Notes: generated from the sequence alone by a model not told the origin. Numbered from the stretch's first letter, positions 36,628 through 46,614 are shown. The stretch is DNA of 64,000 bases from an uncultured Mucilaginibacter sp. (GCF_946479965.1 NZ_CAMLHX010000020.1:1-64000); one strand, 5' to 3'. Numbers and translations are program-made.

Positions 36628-37917
36628 ATGAGCCATAATATTCTGCTTACCAAGACCGGAAAAACCGCAAACGGCACCATTAACCTCACAGGCTCAAAAA
36701 GCGAGTGCAACCGCGCGCTTATTATTGAAGCCCTGAGCGATGGCAAGGTTAAGGTAAAAAACCTGTCGGATGCGGCGGATACGGTTACGTTGGCGGGGAT
36801 TTTAAAGTCGGGTAAGCTTGACAGTGTCCTATCTGATTCAAATAATTCCGAAATCGAAAATCCGATATCCGAAATTAACATTGGACCAGCGGGCACGGCA
36901 ATGCGTTTCCTTACTGCTTATTATACATTGCAGCCTGAAGAAGTTGTGCTAACCGGCAGTGCGCGTATGAAACAACGCCCGATAGGTGTTTTGGTTGATG
37001 CGCTACGTGAACTAGGAGCAGAAATTGATTATGTGGAGAACGATGGCTACCCTCCTATCCACATAAAGGGTAATCTGGCACAAAAAACCAATCGCGTAAG
37101 CATAAAAGGCGATATAAGCAGTCAGTACATAACTGCATTGTTGCTAATAGCTGCAAAGCTTCCGCAGGGCTTAGAGCTACATATTGAAGGTGAATTAACT
37201 TCCCGACCCTATGTGGAAATGACGCTGGCGATGTTGGAGCAGGCAGGGATACAACACAACTGGAGCGGCAATGTGATAAGCATTACTCATCAGGAGTTTA
37301 AAGAAACTGCTTTGCCTGTTGAACCCGATTGGAGCGCGGCTTCCTACTGGTTCGCCATTACAGCTCTTGCTGATGAAGCAGAAATTTTTTTAACAGGGTT
37401 AACGGCCTACAGCCTACAAGGCGATAGCGTTATAACTGAGATAATGGCCAACTTTGGTATCACATCGCAGTTTAAGGATGGTGGTGTTTTGCTAAAAAAA
37501 GAGGCTAAACCTATCAACAAAAAGTTGTTTGATATGAAAAAATGCCCCGACTTAGCGCAAACCGTCGTCGTTGTTTGTGCCGCGTTGGGTCATGAAGCTA
37601 CATTTACCGGCTTAGAAACCTTGAAAATCAAGGAAACTGACCGTGTTAAGGCTTTACAGAACGAGCTTGCAAAAATGGGCGTTAAACTGATTGAAGATAA
37701 CGAACATTACACTATAGATTGCAGCGGCAAATTCATTCCCGAGCGCATGTTCGTTAATACATATGATGATCACCGTATGGCGATGGCTTTTGCACCGTTG
37801 GCTTTAATGATACCGGAGCTGGAAGTTGAGGATGCCAAAGTAGTTGAAAAATCATACCCAGCGTTCTGGACAGATTTGGAAACAGTTGGGTTTGTGGTGT
37901 CGGAGGCAAAAGGTTAA
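36628..37917 (+). CDS. aroA: 3-phosphoshikimate 1-carboxyvinyltransferase (EPSP synthase)
   Basis: Adds enolpyruvate from PEP to shikimate 3-phosphate. The 429-residue protein has GSKSECNRALIIEAL at the N-terminus, INIGPAGTAMRFL near residue 85, RPIGVLVDAL, the KETDRVKAL segment and the C-terminal NTYDDHRMAMAFAP. Between DTVTLAGILKSGK and the GPAGTAMRF loop it carries an extra Asn/Ser/Glu-rich stretch encoded by a copy of the intergenic word repeat (36846–36876). The stop codon lies inside the AAAGGTTAAA words that begin the next intergenic gap. Confidence 0.95.
   Translation: MSHNILLTKTGKTANGTINLTGSKSECNRALIIEALSDGKVKVKNLSDAADTVTLAGILKSGKLDSVLSDSNNSEIENPISEINIGPAGTAMRFLTAYYTLQPEEVVLTGSARMKQRPIGVLVDALRELGAEIDYVENDGYPPIHIKGNLAQKTNRVSIKGDISSQYITALLLIAAKLPQGLELHIEGELTSRPYVEMTLAMLEQAGIQHNWSGNVISITHQEFKETALPVEPDWSAASYWFAITALADEAEIFLTGLTAYSLQGDSVITEIMANFGITSQFKDGGVLLKKEAKPINKKLFDMKKCPDLAQTVVVVCAALGHEATFTGLETLKIKETDRVKALQNELAKMGVKLIEDNEHYTIDCSGKFIPERMFVNTYDDHRMAMAFAPLALMIPELEVEDAKVVEKSYPAFWTDLETVGFVVSEAKG
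36846..36876. repeat. Intergenic word repeat inside aroA, in frame
   Basis: This stretch has the same TCCGAAATCGAAAATCCGA start as the intergenic copies at 1613–1642 and 10069–10098 (19 identical bases), followed by the same words in shuffled order (TATCCGAAAT). It is read in frame as SEIENPISEI, residues 74–83, just before the GPAGTAMRF loop. Confidence 0.8.
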
Positions 37918-37988
37918 AAGCGAAAGGTTAAAGGTTTTTGAAGTGATTCAATCACTCATTCAAAATTCAATAATTCACTAATTATAAA
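37908..37988. repeat. Short-word repeats in the aroA–aroC gap
   Basis: AAAGGTTAAAAGCGAAAGGTTAAAGG is a tandem of AAAGGTTAAA words that includes the aroA stop codon. It is followed by a GTGATT/AATCAC palindrome (about 37941–37955) and by repeated ATTCA words up to the aroC start. No terminator is seen, so aroC is likely in the same transcript. Confidence 0.5.
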
Positions 37989-39086
37989 ATGGCAGGCAAT
38001 TCATTCGGGCAATTATTCAGAATAACAACATTTGGCGAATCGCATGGCGAGGCTATCGGCGTAATAATTGACGGTTGCCCTTCTATGCTAGATGTTGATT
38101 TGGATTATATCCAGGGCGAGCTGGATAAACGCAAGCCTGGTCAATCTAAAATAACTACACAGCGTAAGGAAAGCGATACAGTGCGCATTCTCTCAGGTGT
38201 GTTTGAAGGTAAAACTACCGGCACTCCTATCATGATGCTGATTCCGAATGAAGACCAACGCTCAAAGGATTACAGCCACAATACGGATGTTTTCCGTCCA
38301 TCACATGCCGACTATACTTATCAAACTAAATACGGCATTCGCGATCATCGTGGTGGTGGGCGTTCATCTGCCCGCGAAACAGCTGCGCGCGTAGCGGCCG
38401 GAGCTTTGGCTAAACTGCTGCTTAAAACACAGGGTATTGAAATAGTTGCGCATGTAAGCAGCGTTGGTAAAATAGACGCGCCCAATGTAGAGATACTAAG
38501 CGCCGATGATTTTATAGCAGAACGTGAAAAAAACATTGTTCGCTGCGCCGATCCGGCAACCGCTAATGAAATGATTGACTTTATTGACTCTGTGCGTAAG
38601 GACGGCGATACGGTTGGTGGCAAAGTCAGTTGTCATGTGCTCAACTGTCCGGTTGGTTTAGGCGATCCTGTTTTTGATAAGCTTCACGCCGATTTGGGCA
38701 AAGCTATGCTAAGCATCAACGCTGTACATGGTTTTGAGTTCGGATCAGGTTTTGAAGGCAGCGAAATGCGGGGATCTGAACATAATGACGTATTTATCAA
38801 AAATGAAGCCGGCGAGATCAAAACTATATCAAATTACTCTGGTGGCATACAAGGTGGCATTAGCAACGGTATGCCTATTGAGTTTAAAGTAGCGTTTAAG
38901 CCGGTTGCAACCATTATGCATAACCAAGCGACTATAAATGCCGCTGGCGAAGCTGCTGAAATTTCGGGTAAGGGTCGTCACGATCCATGTGTGGTACCGC
39001 GCGCTGTTCCTATTGTTGAAGCTATGGCCGCGCTGGTTATTGCCGACTATTGGCTGCGCAATAGAAATACAAAATTGCCGCAGTAA
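37989..39086 (+). CDS. aroC: Chorismate synthase
   Basis: Makes chorismate from EPSP with reduced FMN. The 365-residue protein shows the family signatures [16 protein letters not shown] near the start, [18 protein letters not shown] near residue 120 and the C-terminal [18 protein letters not shown]. It is the last step of the shikimate pathway, and its product feeds the trp operon and the bifunctional enzyme's chorismate mutase. Confidence 0.97.
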   Translation: MAGNSFGQLFRITTFGESHGEAIGVIIDGCPSMLDVDLDYIQGELDKRKPGQSKITTQRKESDTVRILSGVFEGKTTGTPIMMLIPNEDQRSKDYSHNTDVFRPSHADYTYQTKYGIRDHRGGGRSSARETAARVAAGALAKLLLKTQGIEIVAHVSSVGKIDAPNVEILSADDFIAEREKNIVRCADPATANEMIDFIDSVRKDGDTVGGKVSCHVLNCPVGLGDPVFDKLHADLGKAMLSINAVHGFEFGSGFEGSEMRGSEHNDVFIKNEAGEIKTISNYSGGIQGGISNGMPIEFKVAFKPVATIMHNQATINAAGEAAEISGKGRHDPCVVPRAVPIVEAMAALVIADYWLRNRNTKLPQ

Positions 39087-39091
39087 AAAAT

Positions 39092-40156
39092 ATGTTAATA
39101 CGGTGCTGCAACTATCCACTTTCAATAGCTATTGCGTTAGCTTTTGCATTGGTGTTAAACGGGTGCCAGGAAAAGTCTGAGCCGAAAGACGAAGCGCAGA
39201 AAACACCCAGTCGACCATCTGCGCAGGCGAAAGAAATGCCGGAAATACCGAGAGATAGTATTTCTCTTTTTATTCTTGATGAGGTAATCACAAAAGACGA
39301 AGACACAGCAGCTTTTGTTTCTGTATCAGATATTGACAGGCTTCCAGGAGATTACAATTCGCCTGCCGATTCAGTTGACCGTCTTGTTATTCCAAGTCTG
39401 GAAAATAAGGAGGCAAAAGACACGCGACATTTAACGTTAACATCGAAATATAGAAAAAGGTTACTTTCAGGTACGGGCATATCAGAAACTGATAGTCTGT
39501 TTGTTTATGATTACGGTAAAGACGTACTTTTAAGTTTTGCCATTAGCTCTCTCGACGCTGTTGCCAAATTAAGTGTCTATGAAGATGAGACAGTTGCACA
39601 ACACTCTGCAAGAGATTATATGTTAGGCTTCAAGATAGATCGAGCTGCCCTAGTTAGCATTAATAATCGTTATCCTTCTACTAGCTATGTTTACATAGGT
39701 GCTAAAAATCCTTTTACCAGGAATCAAATGCACCCTATTGTTTGGAAGAGAACCGACCCAAAGAACTTTCCATCAATACCATTGCGAACCGAGGACAGAG
39801 AAATATTAAAAGGGTTTAAACTTACCGGCAGCTACACGTTTCAGTCAGACAGAAATCATTTTTACCTTCAGGATTTTGTTAATAAAGAATCACATTGTGA
39901 GCGAGTAATTATTTGCGACGTTAATGGTAAAATAATACGTAACGAATTGTTAACGGAAACCGAAGGCACATCTCCCGCACGATTGAGTTTCGCAAGCAGT
40001 AAAACAAAAATGTATGAACAGTGGACTGGCCGGTTGCTCAAAAACAAACCGCCATTAACATTAGGTTTTGAATACATTTCGTTCGGCTGTCCGGTATTGT
40101 CTTTTGTCAATGAGTCGCACGGCTTCGTTGAGGTAAATTGCGATAACAGGCATTAA
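39092..40156 (+). CDS. Lipoprotein of unknown function
   Basis: A 354-residue lipoprotein with signal MLIRCCNYPLSIAIALAFALVLNGC, where LNGC is the lipobox. The mature part starts with a Lys/Glu/Pro-rich linker, then a mixed alpha/beta domain without a motif that I recognise. It begins six bases after aroC but shows no link to aromatic synthesis. It is probably exported to the outer membrane or periplasm. Confidence 0.7.
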   Translation: MLIRCCNYPLSIAIALAFALVLNGCQEKSEPKDEAQKTPSRPSAQAKEMPEIPRDSISLFILDEVITKDEDTAAFVSVSDIDRLPGDYNSPADSVDRLVIPSLENKEAKDTRHLTLTSKYRKRLLSGTGISETDSLFVYDYGKDVLLSFAISSLDAVAKLSVYEDETVAQHSARDYMLGFKIDRAALVSINNRYPSTSYVYIGAKNPFTRNQMHPIVWKRTDPKNFPSIPLRTEDREILKGFKLTGSYTFQSDRNHFYLQDFVNKESHCERVIICDVNGKIIRNELLTETEGTSPARLSFASSKTKMYEQWTGRLLKNKPPLTLGFEYISFGCPVLSFVNESHGFVEVNCDNRH

Positions 40157-40258
40157 AACACCCTCCTCAAAATTTCATTTGGCCTATTGGGTTACCTTTC
40201 AAGTCCCGGGAGTATAAACATCAGGTGCCTCTCATAATTTGCACCCTCTGATTTTGCA

Positions 40259-41470
40259 ATGTTAACCTATACTATCCAACTTTACAAAGAAGCTTACAGC
40301 GGTCTGTCAAAAAATAGCTGGTATTTAAGCATTGTGATGCTCATAAACCGCAGTGGCACTATGGTAGTGCCGTTTTTGAGCATCTACTGTATTCAGCAGC
40401 TGCATTTCAGTATTGTGCAGGCCGGTACTATTATGGCGTTGTTTGGGGTTGGCGCTTTGGCCGGTGCCTTTATAGGTGGTAAACTGGTTGACAAAATTGG
40501 CTTTTATGATATGCAGGTGGGTGCGCTGATAAGCGGAGGATTGTTTTTTATCCTGTTGGGCTTCCTCCAAAACTTTACTGCTTTAGCTATAGGTTCATTT
40601 GTACTCAGTCTTTGTAATGAGTCCTTTCGGCCCGCAAACTCTGCGGCTATAGCCCATTATAGCAATGATTCCAACAAAACGCGATCGTACTCTTTAAACC
40701 GGCTGGCTATAAATTTGGGCTGGGCAGTTGGCGGTGGCTTAGGTGGTTTTCTGGCGTCGATCAACTATCATTTATTGTTTTGGGTGGATGGTTGTACCAA
40801 TATAATGGCAGCAGCGCTCCTCTTGCTGTTAATGCCCAGGGCAGCGGTGGCTAACACAATAAAAAAGCCTGACGCTGCAATCGTCAAAACGTCAGCGTAC
40901 AAAGACAAAATTTACCTGGCTTTTATTGTACTGGCCACGCTGTTTGCTATTTGCTTTTATCAGTTTATGATAATGCAGCCCGTTTTTTTCAAAATTGAAT
41001 GGCATTTTAGTGAGCGTTTCATCGGCTTCCTGATGGCACTGAACGGCCTTTTGATAGTAGTGATAGAGATGGTAATGATACATAAGCTGGAAGGACGGCG
41101 TAATCGCATGGTTTATATTATCAGCGGCGTGGCATTAGGGGGTGTTTCGTATATGCTATTGAATATATTACCGGCTGGTGCTGCGGCAGCGATAATCATA
41201 ATTATACTCATCACCTTTAGTGAGATGTTTGCCATGCCTTTCATGAATTCGTTTTGGATCAGCCGTACAACGCCTCACAATCGCGGCGAATATGCGGCAC
41301 TTTACAGCATGTCGTGGTCGGCTGCTCAAATCGTAGCACCATTTTTTGGGAGTAATGTAATAGCCTATGGCGGATTTAATTTATTATGGTGGATTTTTGG
41401 CGGAGTAAGTTTCGCTGCTGCAATTGGTTATTATTATCTCTATAGGATAATGATCAAGGCAGCTATTTAA
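40259..41470 (+). CDS. MFS transporter
   Basis: A 403-residue protein with about twelve membrane helices. GGKLVDKIGFYDMQ is the usual loop 2–3 motif, and FRPANSAAIAHY and YSLNRLAINLGWAVGGGLGG lie in helices 4–5. The pattern resembles the multidrug-efflux branch of the family, but the substrate cannot be read from the sequence. It stands alone with no clear operon partner. Confidence 0.85.
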   Translation: MLTYTIQLYKEAYSGLSKNSWYLSIVMLINRSGTMVVPFLSIYCIQQLHFSIVQAGTIMALFGVGALAGAFIGGKLVDKIGFYDMQVGALISGGLFFILLGFLQNFTALAIGSFVLSLCNESFRPANSAAIAHYSNDSNKTRSYSLNRLAINLGWAVGGGLGGFLASINYHLLFWVDGCTNIMAAALLLLLMPRAAVANTIKKPDAAIVKTSAYKDKIYLAFIVLATLFAICFYQFMIMQPVFFKIEWHFSERFIGFLMALNGLLIVVIEMVMIHKLEGRRNRMVYIISGVALGGVSYMLLNILPAGAAAAIIIIILITFSEMFAMPFMNSFWISRTTPHNRGEYAALYSMSWSAAQIVAPFFGSNVIAYGGFNLLWWIFGGVSFAAAIGYYYLYRIMIKAAI

Positions 41471-41585
41471 AATCCTCGCGGTTACCAGTAGTTGTCCGGA
41501 ATGCGCCATAACGTGTTAGACGGTATGAATAACTAAATACCAACTATTAAGTTGCTTTAGTATATTAGTACGCCCATTATAAACC

Positions 41586-43361
41586 ATGAAAAATCACTTC
41601 AACATCCTTGCGGGTGTACTATTTAGCACCTGCATCTTTGCCGGAGCATCTGCAAACGCTCAATCTGGCTTACCTGCATCAGATAGCATTCGCCTAAACC
41701 AGCTGGGATTTTATCCAAAAGCACCAAAAATAGCAATAGTCCTTACAGATCATACTCAAAAATTTACCATACAATCAGCTGATCATAAAACAGTGTTTAG
41801 CGGTACACTGACACCATCGGCAAAACCGGATCTGTCTGGCAGAACTATTTATCTGGCTGATTTCTCAACATTACAGCAAGCGGGGAATTATATTTTAAAT
41901 GTACGTGATGCAAATTATAGTTATCCGTTTACTATTAATATTGATATTCATCAAAAAGTAGCAGCGGCATCCATAAAAGGGTTTTATTATCAAAGAGCTT
42001 CTATCCCGTTACATGAAAAATATGCAGGCAAATGGAATAGACCAGCCGGGCACATGGGCAATAATGTATTAATACACCCATCAGCCGCGAGTGAAAAGCG
42101 GCCTGCAGGAAGTATAATTTCTGTTCCCCGCGGATGGTATGATGCGGGTGATTATAATAGCTATATAGTTAATAGCGGTATTACCATGGGTACGCTGTTT
42201 TCATTGTATGAGGATTTCCCGACACACATGAAAACCGTTTATTTAAATATCCCCGAAAGCAACAACCAATTACCTGACGTACTGGATGAATGTTTATGGA
42301 ACTTGCGCTGGATGTTAGCCATGCAGGACCCAAATGATGGTGGTGTATATAATAAATTAACCAATGCGTCATTTGATGACATGATAATGCCCGATAAGGC
42401 TACTACGCCGCGTTATGTAGTACAAAAAGGTACCGCAGCCACACTTGATTTTGCAGCTGTAATGGCACAGGCCAGTAGAATTTTAAAACATTTTGAAAAA
42501 CAAGCACCCGGTTTAGCAGATTCGTGCCTTAAAGCGGCATTAAATGCATGGAAATGGGCATTGGCCAATCCCAAAATGGCCTACAACCAGAATGCCATGA
42601 ATAAACAATTTGAACCAAAGGTAGTTACAGGTGCTTATGGCGATAGCAGATTTGATGATGAATTTGATTGGGCCGCCGGTGAATTGTATATCACTACTAA
42701 AGATGAGGGTTATCTTAAAAATTTTGCAATGGATAATATTCGCTTATCAATACCAACATGGTCGCGGGTACGTATGCTGGCTTACTACAGTTTATTACGT
42801 AATCGCAATAGCTTAACTCCTTCTTTAAAACCTATTATACCAATATTAACCAATAAACTCACTGCTTTTGCCGATAGCTTATCAAATCCTGCCACCCTAT
42901 CAGCTTATCAAACGGCTATGGGGCGATCAAATCGTGATTTTGTTTGGGGAAGTAGTTCGGTTGCTGCCAATCAGGGAATAGTTTTAATCAACGCTTATTT
43001 ATTAACAAAAAACAAGCAATATCTAAACGCTGCTTTAGCCAATTTAGATTATATACTAGGCCGTAATGGCACAAGTTACTCACTGGTTACCGGATTTGGC
43101 CATAAACCCATTATGCACCCCCATCATCGTCAATCTATTGCCGATGGTATTATTGATCCTGTACCCGGCCTTTTATCCGGCGGACCAAACCCAAGCCAAC
43201 AAGATAAGGTACCTTTACCTACAAAAATACCTAACCGCGCATTATCTGATAATGACGAGGCTTACGCTTCTAACGAAATAGCAATTAACTGGAATGCGCC
43301 ATTTGCTTATTTAGCAAATGCCATTGAGGCACTAAAAACTTCGGCAGGTTATACTAAATAA
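41586..43361 (+). CDS. Secreted family 9 glycoside hydrolase (endoglucanase-like)
   Basis: A 591-residue secreted enzyme with a signal peptide ending at SANAQ. An Ig-like N-terminal domain (IRLNQLGFYPKAPKIAIV) precedes the GH9 catalytic domain. The catalytic base pair is in GWYDAGDYNSY, and the catalytic acid Glu is in the C-terminal YASNEIAINWNAPFAY. HHRQSIADG supplies the conserved His segment. The family cuts beta-1,4-glucans by inversion. It lies alone, convergent with the DinB gene and only 12 bases from it. Confidence 0.93.
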   Translation: MKNHFNILAGVLFSTCIFAGASANAQSGLPASDSIRLNQLGFYPKAPKIAIVLTDHTQKFTIQSADHKTVFSGTLTPSAKPDLSGRTIYLADFSTLQQAGNYILNVRDANYSYPFTINIDIHQKVAAASIKGFYYQRASIPLHEKYAGKWNRPAGHMGNNVLIHPSAASEKRPAGSIISVPRGWYDAGDYNSYIVNSGITMGTLFSLYEDFPTHMKTVYLNIPESNNQLPDVLDECLWNLRWMLAMQDPNDGGVYNKLTNASFDDMIMPDKATTPRYVVQKGTAATLDFAAVMAQASRILKHFEKQAPGLADSCLKAALNAWKWALANPKMAYNQNAMNKQFEPKVVTGAYGDSRFDDEFDWAAGELYITTKDEGYLKNFAMDNIRLSIPTWSRVRMLAYYSLLRNRNSLTPSLKPIIPILTNKLTAFADSLSNPATLSAYQTAMGRSNRDFVWGSSSVAANQGIVLINAYLLTKNKQYLNAALANLDYILGRNGTSYSLVTGFGHKPIMHPHHRQSIADGIIDPVPGLLSGGPNPSQQDKVPLPTKIPNRALSDNDEAYASNEIAINWNAPFAYLANAIEALKTSAGYTK

Positions 43362-43373
43362 ATTATGACGACA

Positions 43374-43889
43374 TCAGCCGCCTTTTAAAATTCGGGCAGT
43401 AACCAAAAGCTGCCCTGAATGGCGCATAATATGCTCGGCTGTATGCACATACAAACCTATTACTGTTGATGGAATTCGCGCCCTGCCCACACCCCTCACT
43501 TCGGTAAGCGTAGCCTCATCAACGGTGCTTAATTTGGCAACGGCTTTATCAATCTGCACACTAAACGCATCTAATATTGCTGCAACGCTGTCCTCTTTTT
43601 GGGGCGGTTCACCTTCCTTATGCAAAAAATCAAGTTGTTGCTGCGTCAGCGCCCTATCATCAGCATAAGTAAATAAGCGGTTTATTACGCCCGTCATATG
43701 CTGGATATGGAATCCCGGCGAGGCCATATTTATAGGCTTTATCCACAACAGTATTTCCGGAAAATCAACCATCAGCCTGTTAACTTCTTCCTTTGCCTGC
43801 AACAAAGCATGTGCAACGGGTTGCAATAACGCCGGCACGCCTTGCAGCGGCCCTCTTAACCAAACTTCGCGCTGGTGCTGTTCTGCCAT
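43374..43889 (-). CDS. DinB family protein
   Basis: A 171-residue four-helix protein of the DinB/YfiT superfamily. A metal-binding His triad is suggested by HIQHMTGVINRLF near residue 60 and by HTAEHIMRHSGQLL near 150. Such proteins often act as thiol transferases or have no known activity. It is convergent with the GH9 gene with almost no gap. Confidence 0.82.
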   Translation of the reverse strand: MAEQHQREVWLRGPLQGVPALLQPVAHALLQAKEEVNRLMVDFPEILLWIKPINMASPGFHIQHMTGVINRLFTYADDRALTQQQLDFLHKEGEPPQKEDSVAAILDAFSVQIDKAVAKLSTVDEATLTEVRGVGRARIPSTVIGLYVHTAEHIMRHSGQLLVTARILKGG

Positions 43890-43990
43890 AAATATTTAAT
43901 ATATTTTTATAAGTAGATTAATTATTATTCTGCTAAATAGCATTAATGGTATAGGTATTGCATTTGTAAAATATATTACATACAGATCCT

Positions 43991-45520
43991 ATGATAAATT
44001 TTAAACTAATAAACCGCTATTTCATTTTAGCGTTAATAGCAGTCACATTAACCTTTCAGGCCTGTAAAAAAAGCCGGTCTGATATGGGCAAACAACTTTT
44101 TGATGCAACCAAAAATAAGGTTTTTAAAGATGTAACTCCCGAAGGTTTCGCACCGGTTTTTCAAAAGTTACTGGCAGATGAAAAAGCGAGAATAAAACAA
44201 TCGCAAGTGATACTTCCCTTCTACGAAAACAATGGCTACGACGCCGTTTTTGTAATGGATCACATTATAAAAGAACAATTTAACCCGGCGAATGAATACC
44301 TTTTAAAGGCAAAAGTTCATGGCTTAAATCCCAAAATGTTTCAAGCTGACCGGATCAACGAGTTAATCAATAAACTGCATGATAAAAAAGCTATCAAAAC
44401 ATTGGATGAAGCTTATCATGATATTGCTGAGTTAGAACTTTTATCTGCAAATGCTTTGGTAAACTATTCAAATGCCCTGCAGTTTGGCGTAATAAGTCCG
44501 CGCCGTATATACGCCCGTTATTTTACTGACACCAAACGCCCCGACAGTGTATCTATGTTACAGGTTTTCCGTACACCCAATTTAAAGGGTTATTTGGATA
44601 GTATACAGCCCAAAGACCCTCAATACCTGGCTTTGCAAAAAGCTTTGGTAAATGGCATTAAAGTGCCTGGTATGACTACCGAAGAAGCAGAACGTACCCT
44701 TGCGGTAAACATGGAACGATTACGTTGGAAGAACAAACCAATCGGCGATGGTAAATATGTTATGGTTAACATTCCGGATTATCGTTTAGATGTTATGGAA
44801 AATGGCAGATCAACGCTGAATATGAAGGTTTGCGTTGGTGAGGGACGAAACGTTGATAATTTAGACAACCTGGTTGAGTACGATGAAAGTGATAAAACTG
44901 ATCGCCCGTTCTCCCGCGAAACCCCACAATTAAACAGTATGATCCACAGCGTGCAGGTTAATCCGGTTTGGAACATACCCGAAAGTATCGCCACCAAAGA
45001 AATAATGAAAATAGCCGCTCAAGATCCCTATTACCTGGACAACGAAGGCATAGATGTTTACCAAGGTGGAAATAAGGTGGAGAATCCTGAAATGATTGAT
45101 TGGTCTACTGCAAGCGGCGATGAATATTCATTCAAACAGCGCCCCGGCGATGGTAACGCGTTAGGCAAAATAAAGTTCCTGTTTAACAACCGAAGCAGCG
45201 TTTACCTGCACGATACTCCGGCTAAACTTGCTTTTAACAAAGAAGTCCGTGCTATAAGTCATGGCTGTGTACGTGTAGAAAAACCACAGGAATTGGCGCT
45301 CGCTTTGTTTGGCCCGGGACAAAAATATGATAGAATAGTGAAAGAAATGGGCAACAATAATACAGAGTCAACCGACATAGGTTTACCTAAAAAGGTACCT
45401 GTCTATATAACATACATAACCTGTTGGGTAGACGAAATCGGTACATTGCAGATTAGAAATGATGTGTACGGATTGGATATTGTGCTTTACGCGCACATGA
45501 ACAAAATGATATCAACCTAA
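43991..45520 (+). CDS. L,D-transpeptidase of the YcbB (LdtD) type, lipoprotein-like
   Basis: Forms 3→3 crosslinks in peptidoglycan. The 509-residue protein has signal MINFKLINRYFILALIAVTLTFQAC with a lipobox-like QAC. A long N-terminal helical region of the YcbB type (about 60–230, with the PG-binding-like segment PKMFQADRINELINKL) precedes the catalytic YkuD domain. The catalytic Cys is C426 in SHGCVRVEKP; HDTPAKLAF supplies the second conserved His. It is convergent with another L,D-transpeptidase, separated by a shared terminator. Confidence 0.9.
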   Translation: MINFKLINRYFILALIAVTLTFQACKKSRSDMGKQLFDATKNKVFKDVTPEGFAPVFQKLLADEKARIKQSQVILPFYENNGYDAVFVMDHIIKEQFNPANEYLLKAKVHGLNPKMFQADRINELINKLHDKKAIKTLDEAYHDIAELELLSANALVNYSNALQFGVISPRRIYARYFTDTKRPDSVSMLQVFRTPNLKGYLDSIQPKDPQYLALQKALVNGIKVPGMTTEEAERTLAVNMERLRWKNKPIGDGKYVMVNIPDYRLDVMENGRSTLNMKVCVGEGRNVDNLDNLVEYDESDKTDRPFSRETPQLNSMIHSVQVNPVWNIPESIATKEIMKIAAQDPYYLDNEGIDVYQGGNKVENPEMIDWSTASGDEYSFKQRPGDGNALGKIKFLFNNRSSVYLHDTPAKLAFNKEVRAISHGCVRVEKPQELALALFGPGQKYDRIVKEMGNNNTESTDIGLPKKVPVYITYITCWVDEIGTLQIRNDVYGLDIVLYAHMNKMIST

Positions 45521-45533
45521 TTAATAACAAGGG

Positions 45534-45578
45534 CTATAAAAAAAGGCGCTTTGGTTAACCAAAGCGCCTTTTTTATAG
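45534..45578. terminator. Strong bidirectional terminator
   Basis: A 22-bp stem built around AAAGGCGCTTTGGTT and AACCAAAGCGCCTTT (one extra A in the left arm) is flanked by A and T runs. It serves the two convergent L,D-transpeptidase genes. Confidence 0.9.
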
Positions 45579-45598
45579 TTTATAATTGGATGTATCTT

Positions 45599-46393
45599 TT
45601 AAATTTTTGGAAGTGAATCCGTTTCTGTCGACGCATCGTTCAAAGCAAAATTACTTTCGAACGCATCACTCAAATACTTTGATGTGTAATTACGCTCGTT
45701 GCCGTTAATGAACAACAATGTTTTACCTTTTATGGTGTTGATAACCATATCACTAACTTCCGGAGAAACTGCCGGGCAACCGTGGCTTCTGCCTAAGCGG
45801 CCCAATTGAGCTATTGCTCCCTGGCTAACATAATCAGCAGCGTGAACAACAATAGCGCGGTTACGGGCCGCAGTGTTAAAACCTTCATCCATGCCATCTA
45901 ATCTTAATGACCGACCATGTTTACCAAAATAAACATCATCGGTTATATAAAAACCCAGACTGCTTTGGTGCGACTCATTAGTGTTCGAAAAATGATCGGC
46001 CATATCACCTCCACTTCCCTGCCCATGGGCTACCCAGGTATTTAACAACAATTTCTTGTTCAGGATATCGACAATCCACATACGTTTTTCGCGGCTTGAT
46101 TTTGTAAAATCAACAACAGTTATTATAGAGCTGTTTTTTGATAATTTATTGGCAGCTTTCAGATTAAAATAGCCGGTTAAAGCTTTTTCAAATACTTGCT
46201 GACTAAGACCTGATTGATTAAGGCTTGCAGCCTGATAAACGGTGCTAACATATTCATTAAATAATTCCTTAGCCGAAGAAGTCTTATTATTTGTAATTGC
46301 CGCAACTTTTTTTCCTTCTGCCGGTGCCCAGCTAATTGCCGTAACACATAACATCAAAAAAACGCAGCATATCCACCAAAAATGTTTTCTCAT
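45599..46393 (-). CDS. Murein L,D-transpeptidase catalytic domain family protein
   Basis: A 264-residue secreted protein with an N-terminal membrane or signal segment (about 5–24). The catalytic core has HAADYVSQG and the Cys loop SHGCPAVSPEV. GQGSGGDMADHFSN and SSLGFYITDDVY precede it. This is the YkuD_2-type family, predicted to act on peptidoglycan in the periplasm. Its own promoter-like TATATTTG lies 58 bases upstream. Confidence 0.87.
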   Translation of the reverse strand: MRKHFWWICCVFLMLCVTAISWAPAEGKKVAAITNNKTSSAKELFNEYVSTVYQAASLNQSGLSQQVFEKALTGYFNLKAANKLSKNSSIITVVDFTKSSREKRMWIVDILNKKLLLNTWVAHGQGSGGDMADHFSNTNESHQSSLGFYITDDVYFGKHGRSLRLDGMDEGFNTAARNRAIVVHAADYVSQGAIAQLGRLGRSHGCPAVSPEVSDMVINTIKGKTLLFINGNERNYTSKYLSDAFESNFALNDASTETDSLPKI

Positions 46394-46450
46394 AATTTAC
46401 ACTTTTACAGTTTATAAAATAAAATATGTGGTGTGAGTTAAAGAACAGTA

Positions 46451-46458
46451 CAAATATA
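46451..46458 (-). promoter_or_regulatory. Candidate -7 element for the L,D-transpeptidase gene
   Basis: On the minus strand this reads TATATTTG, an exact TAnnTTTG match. No TTG lies at the ideal distance. Confidence 0.4.
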
Positions 46459-46585
46459 CCAATAATACTTAACAATAGGTACAATTCATGTCAAAGTATT
46501 ATCATTAAGTAAAAATATTTTCTTAAAACGTTAATTTTACAGAACTGTATTAAAGACTGAAAGTTTGAGAAAAAGTTTAAATCAT

Positions 46586-46614
46586 AAGAAAGGCCGGATG
46601 AACCGGCCTTTCTT
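46586..46614 (-). terminator. Terminator of the bioB transcript
   Basis: AAGAAAGGCCGG pairs perfectly with CCGGCCTTTCTT around an ATGAA loop. It starts directly after the bioB stop codon on the minus strand. Confidence 0.88.
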
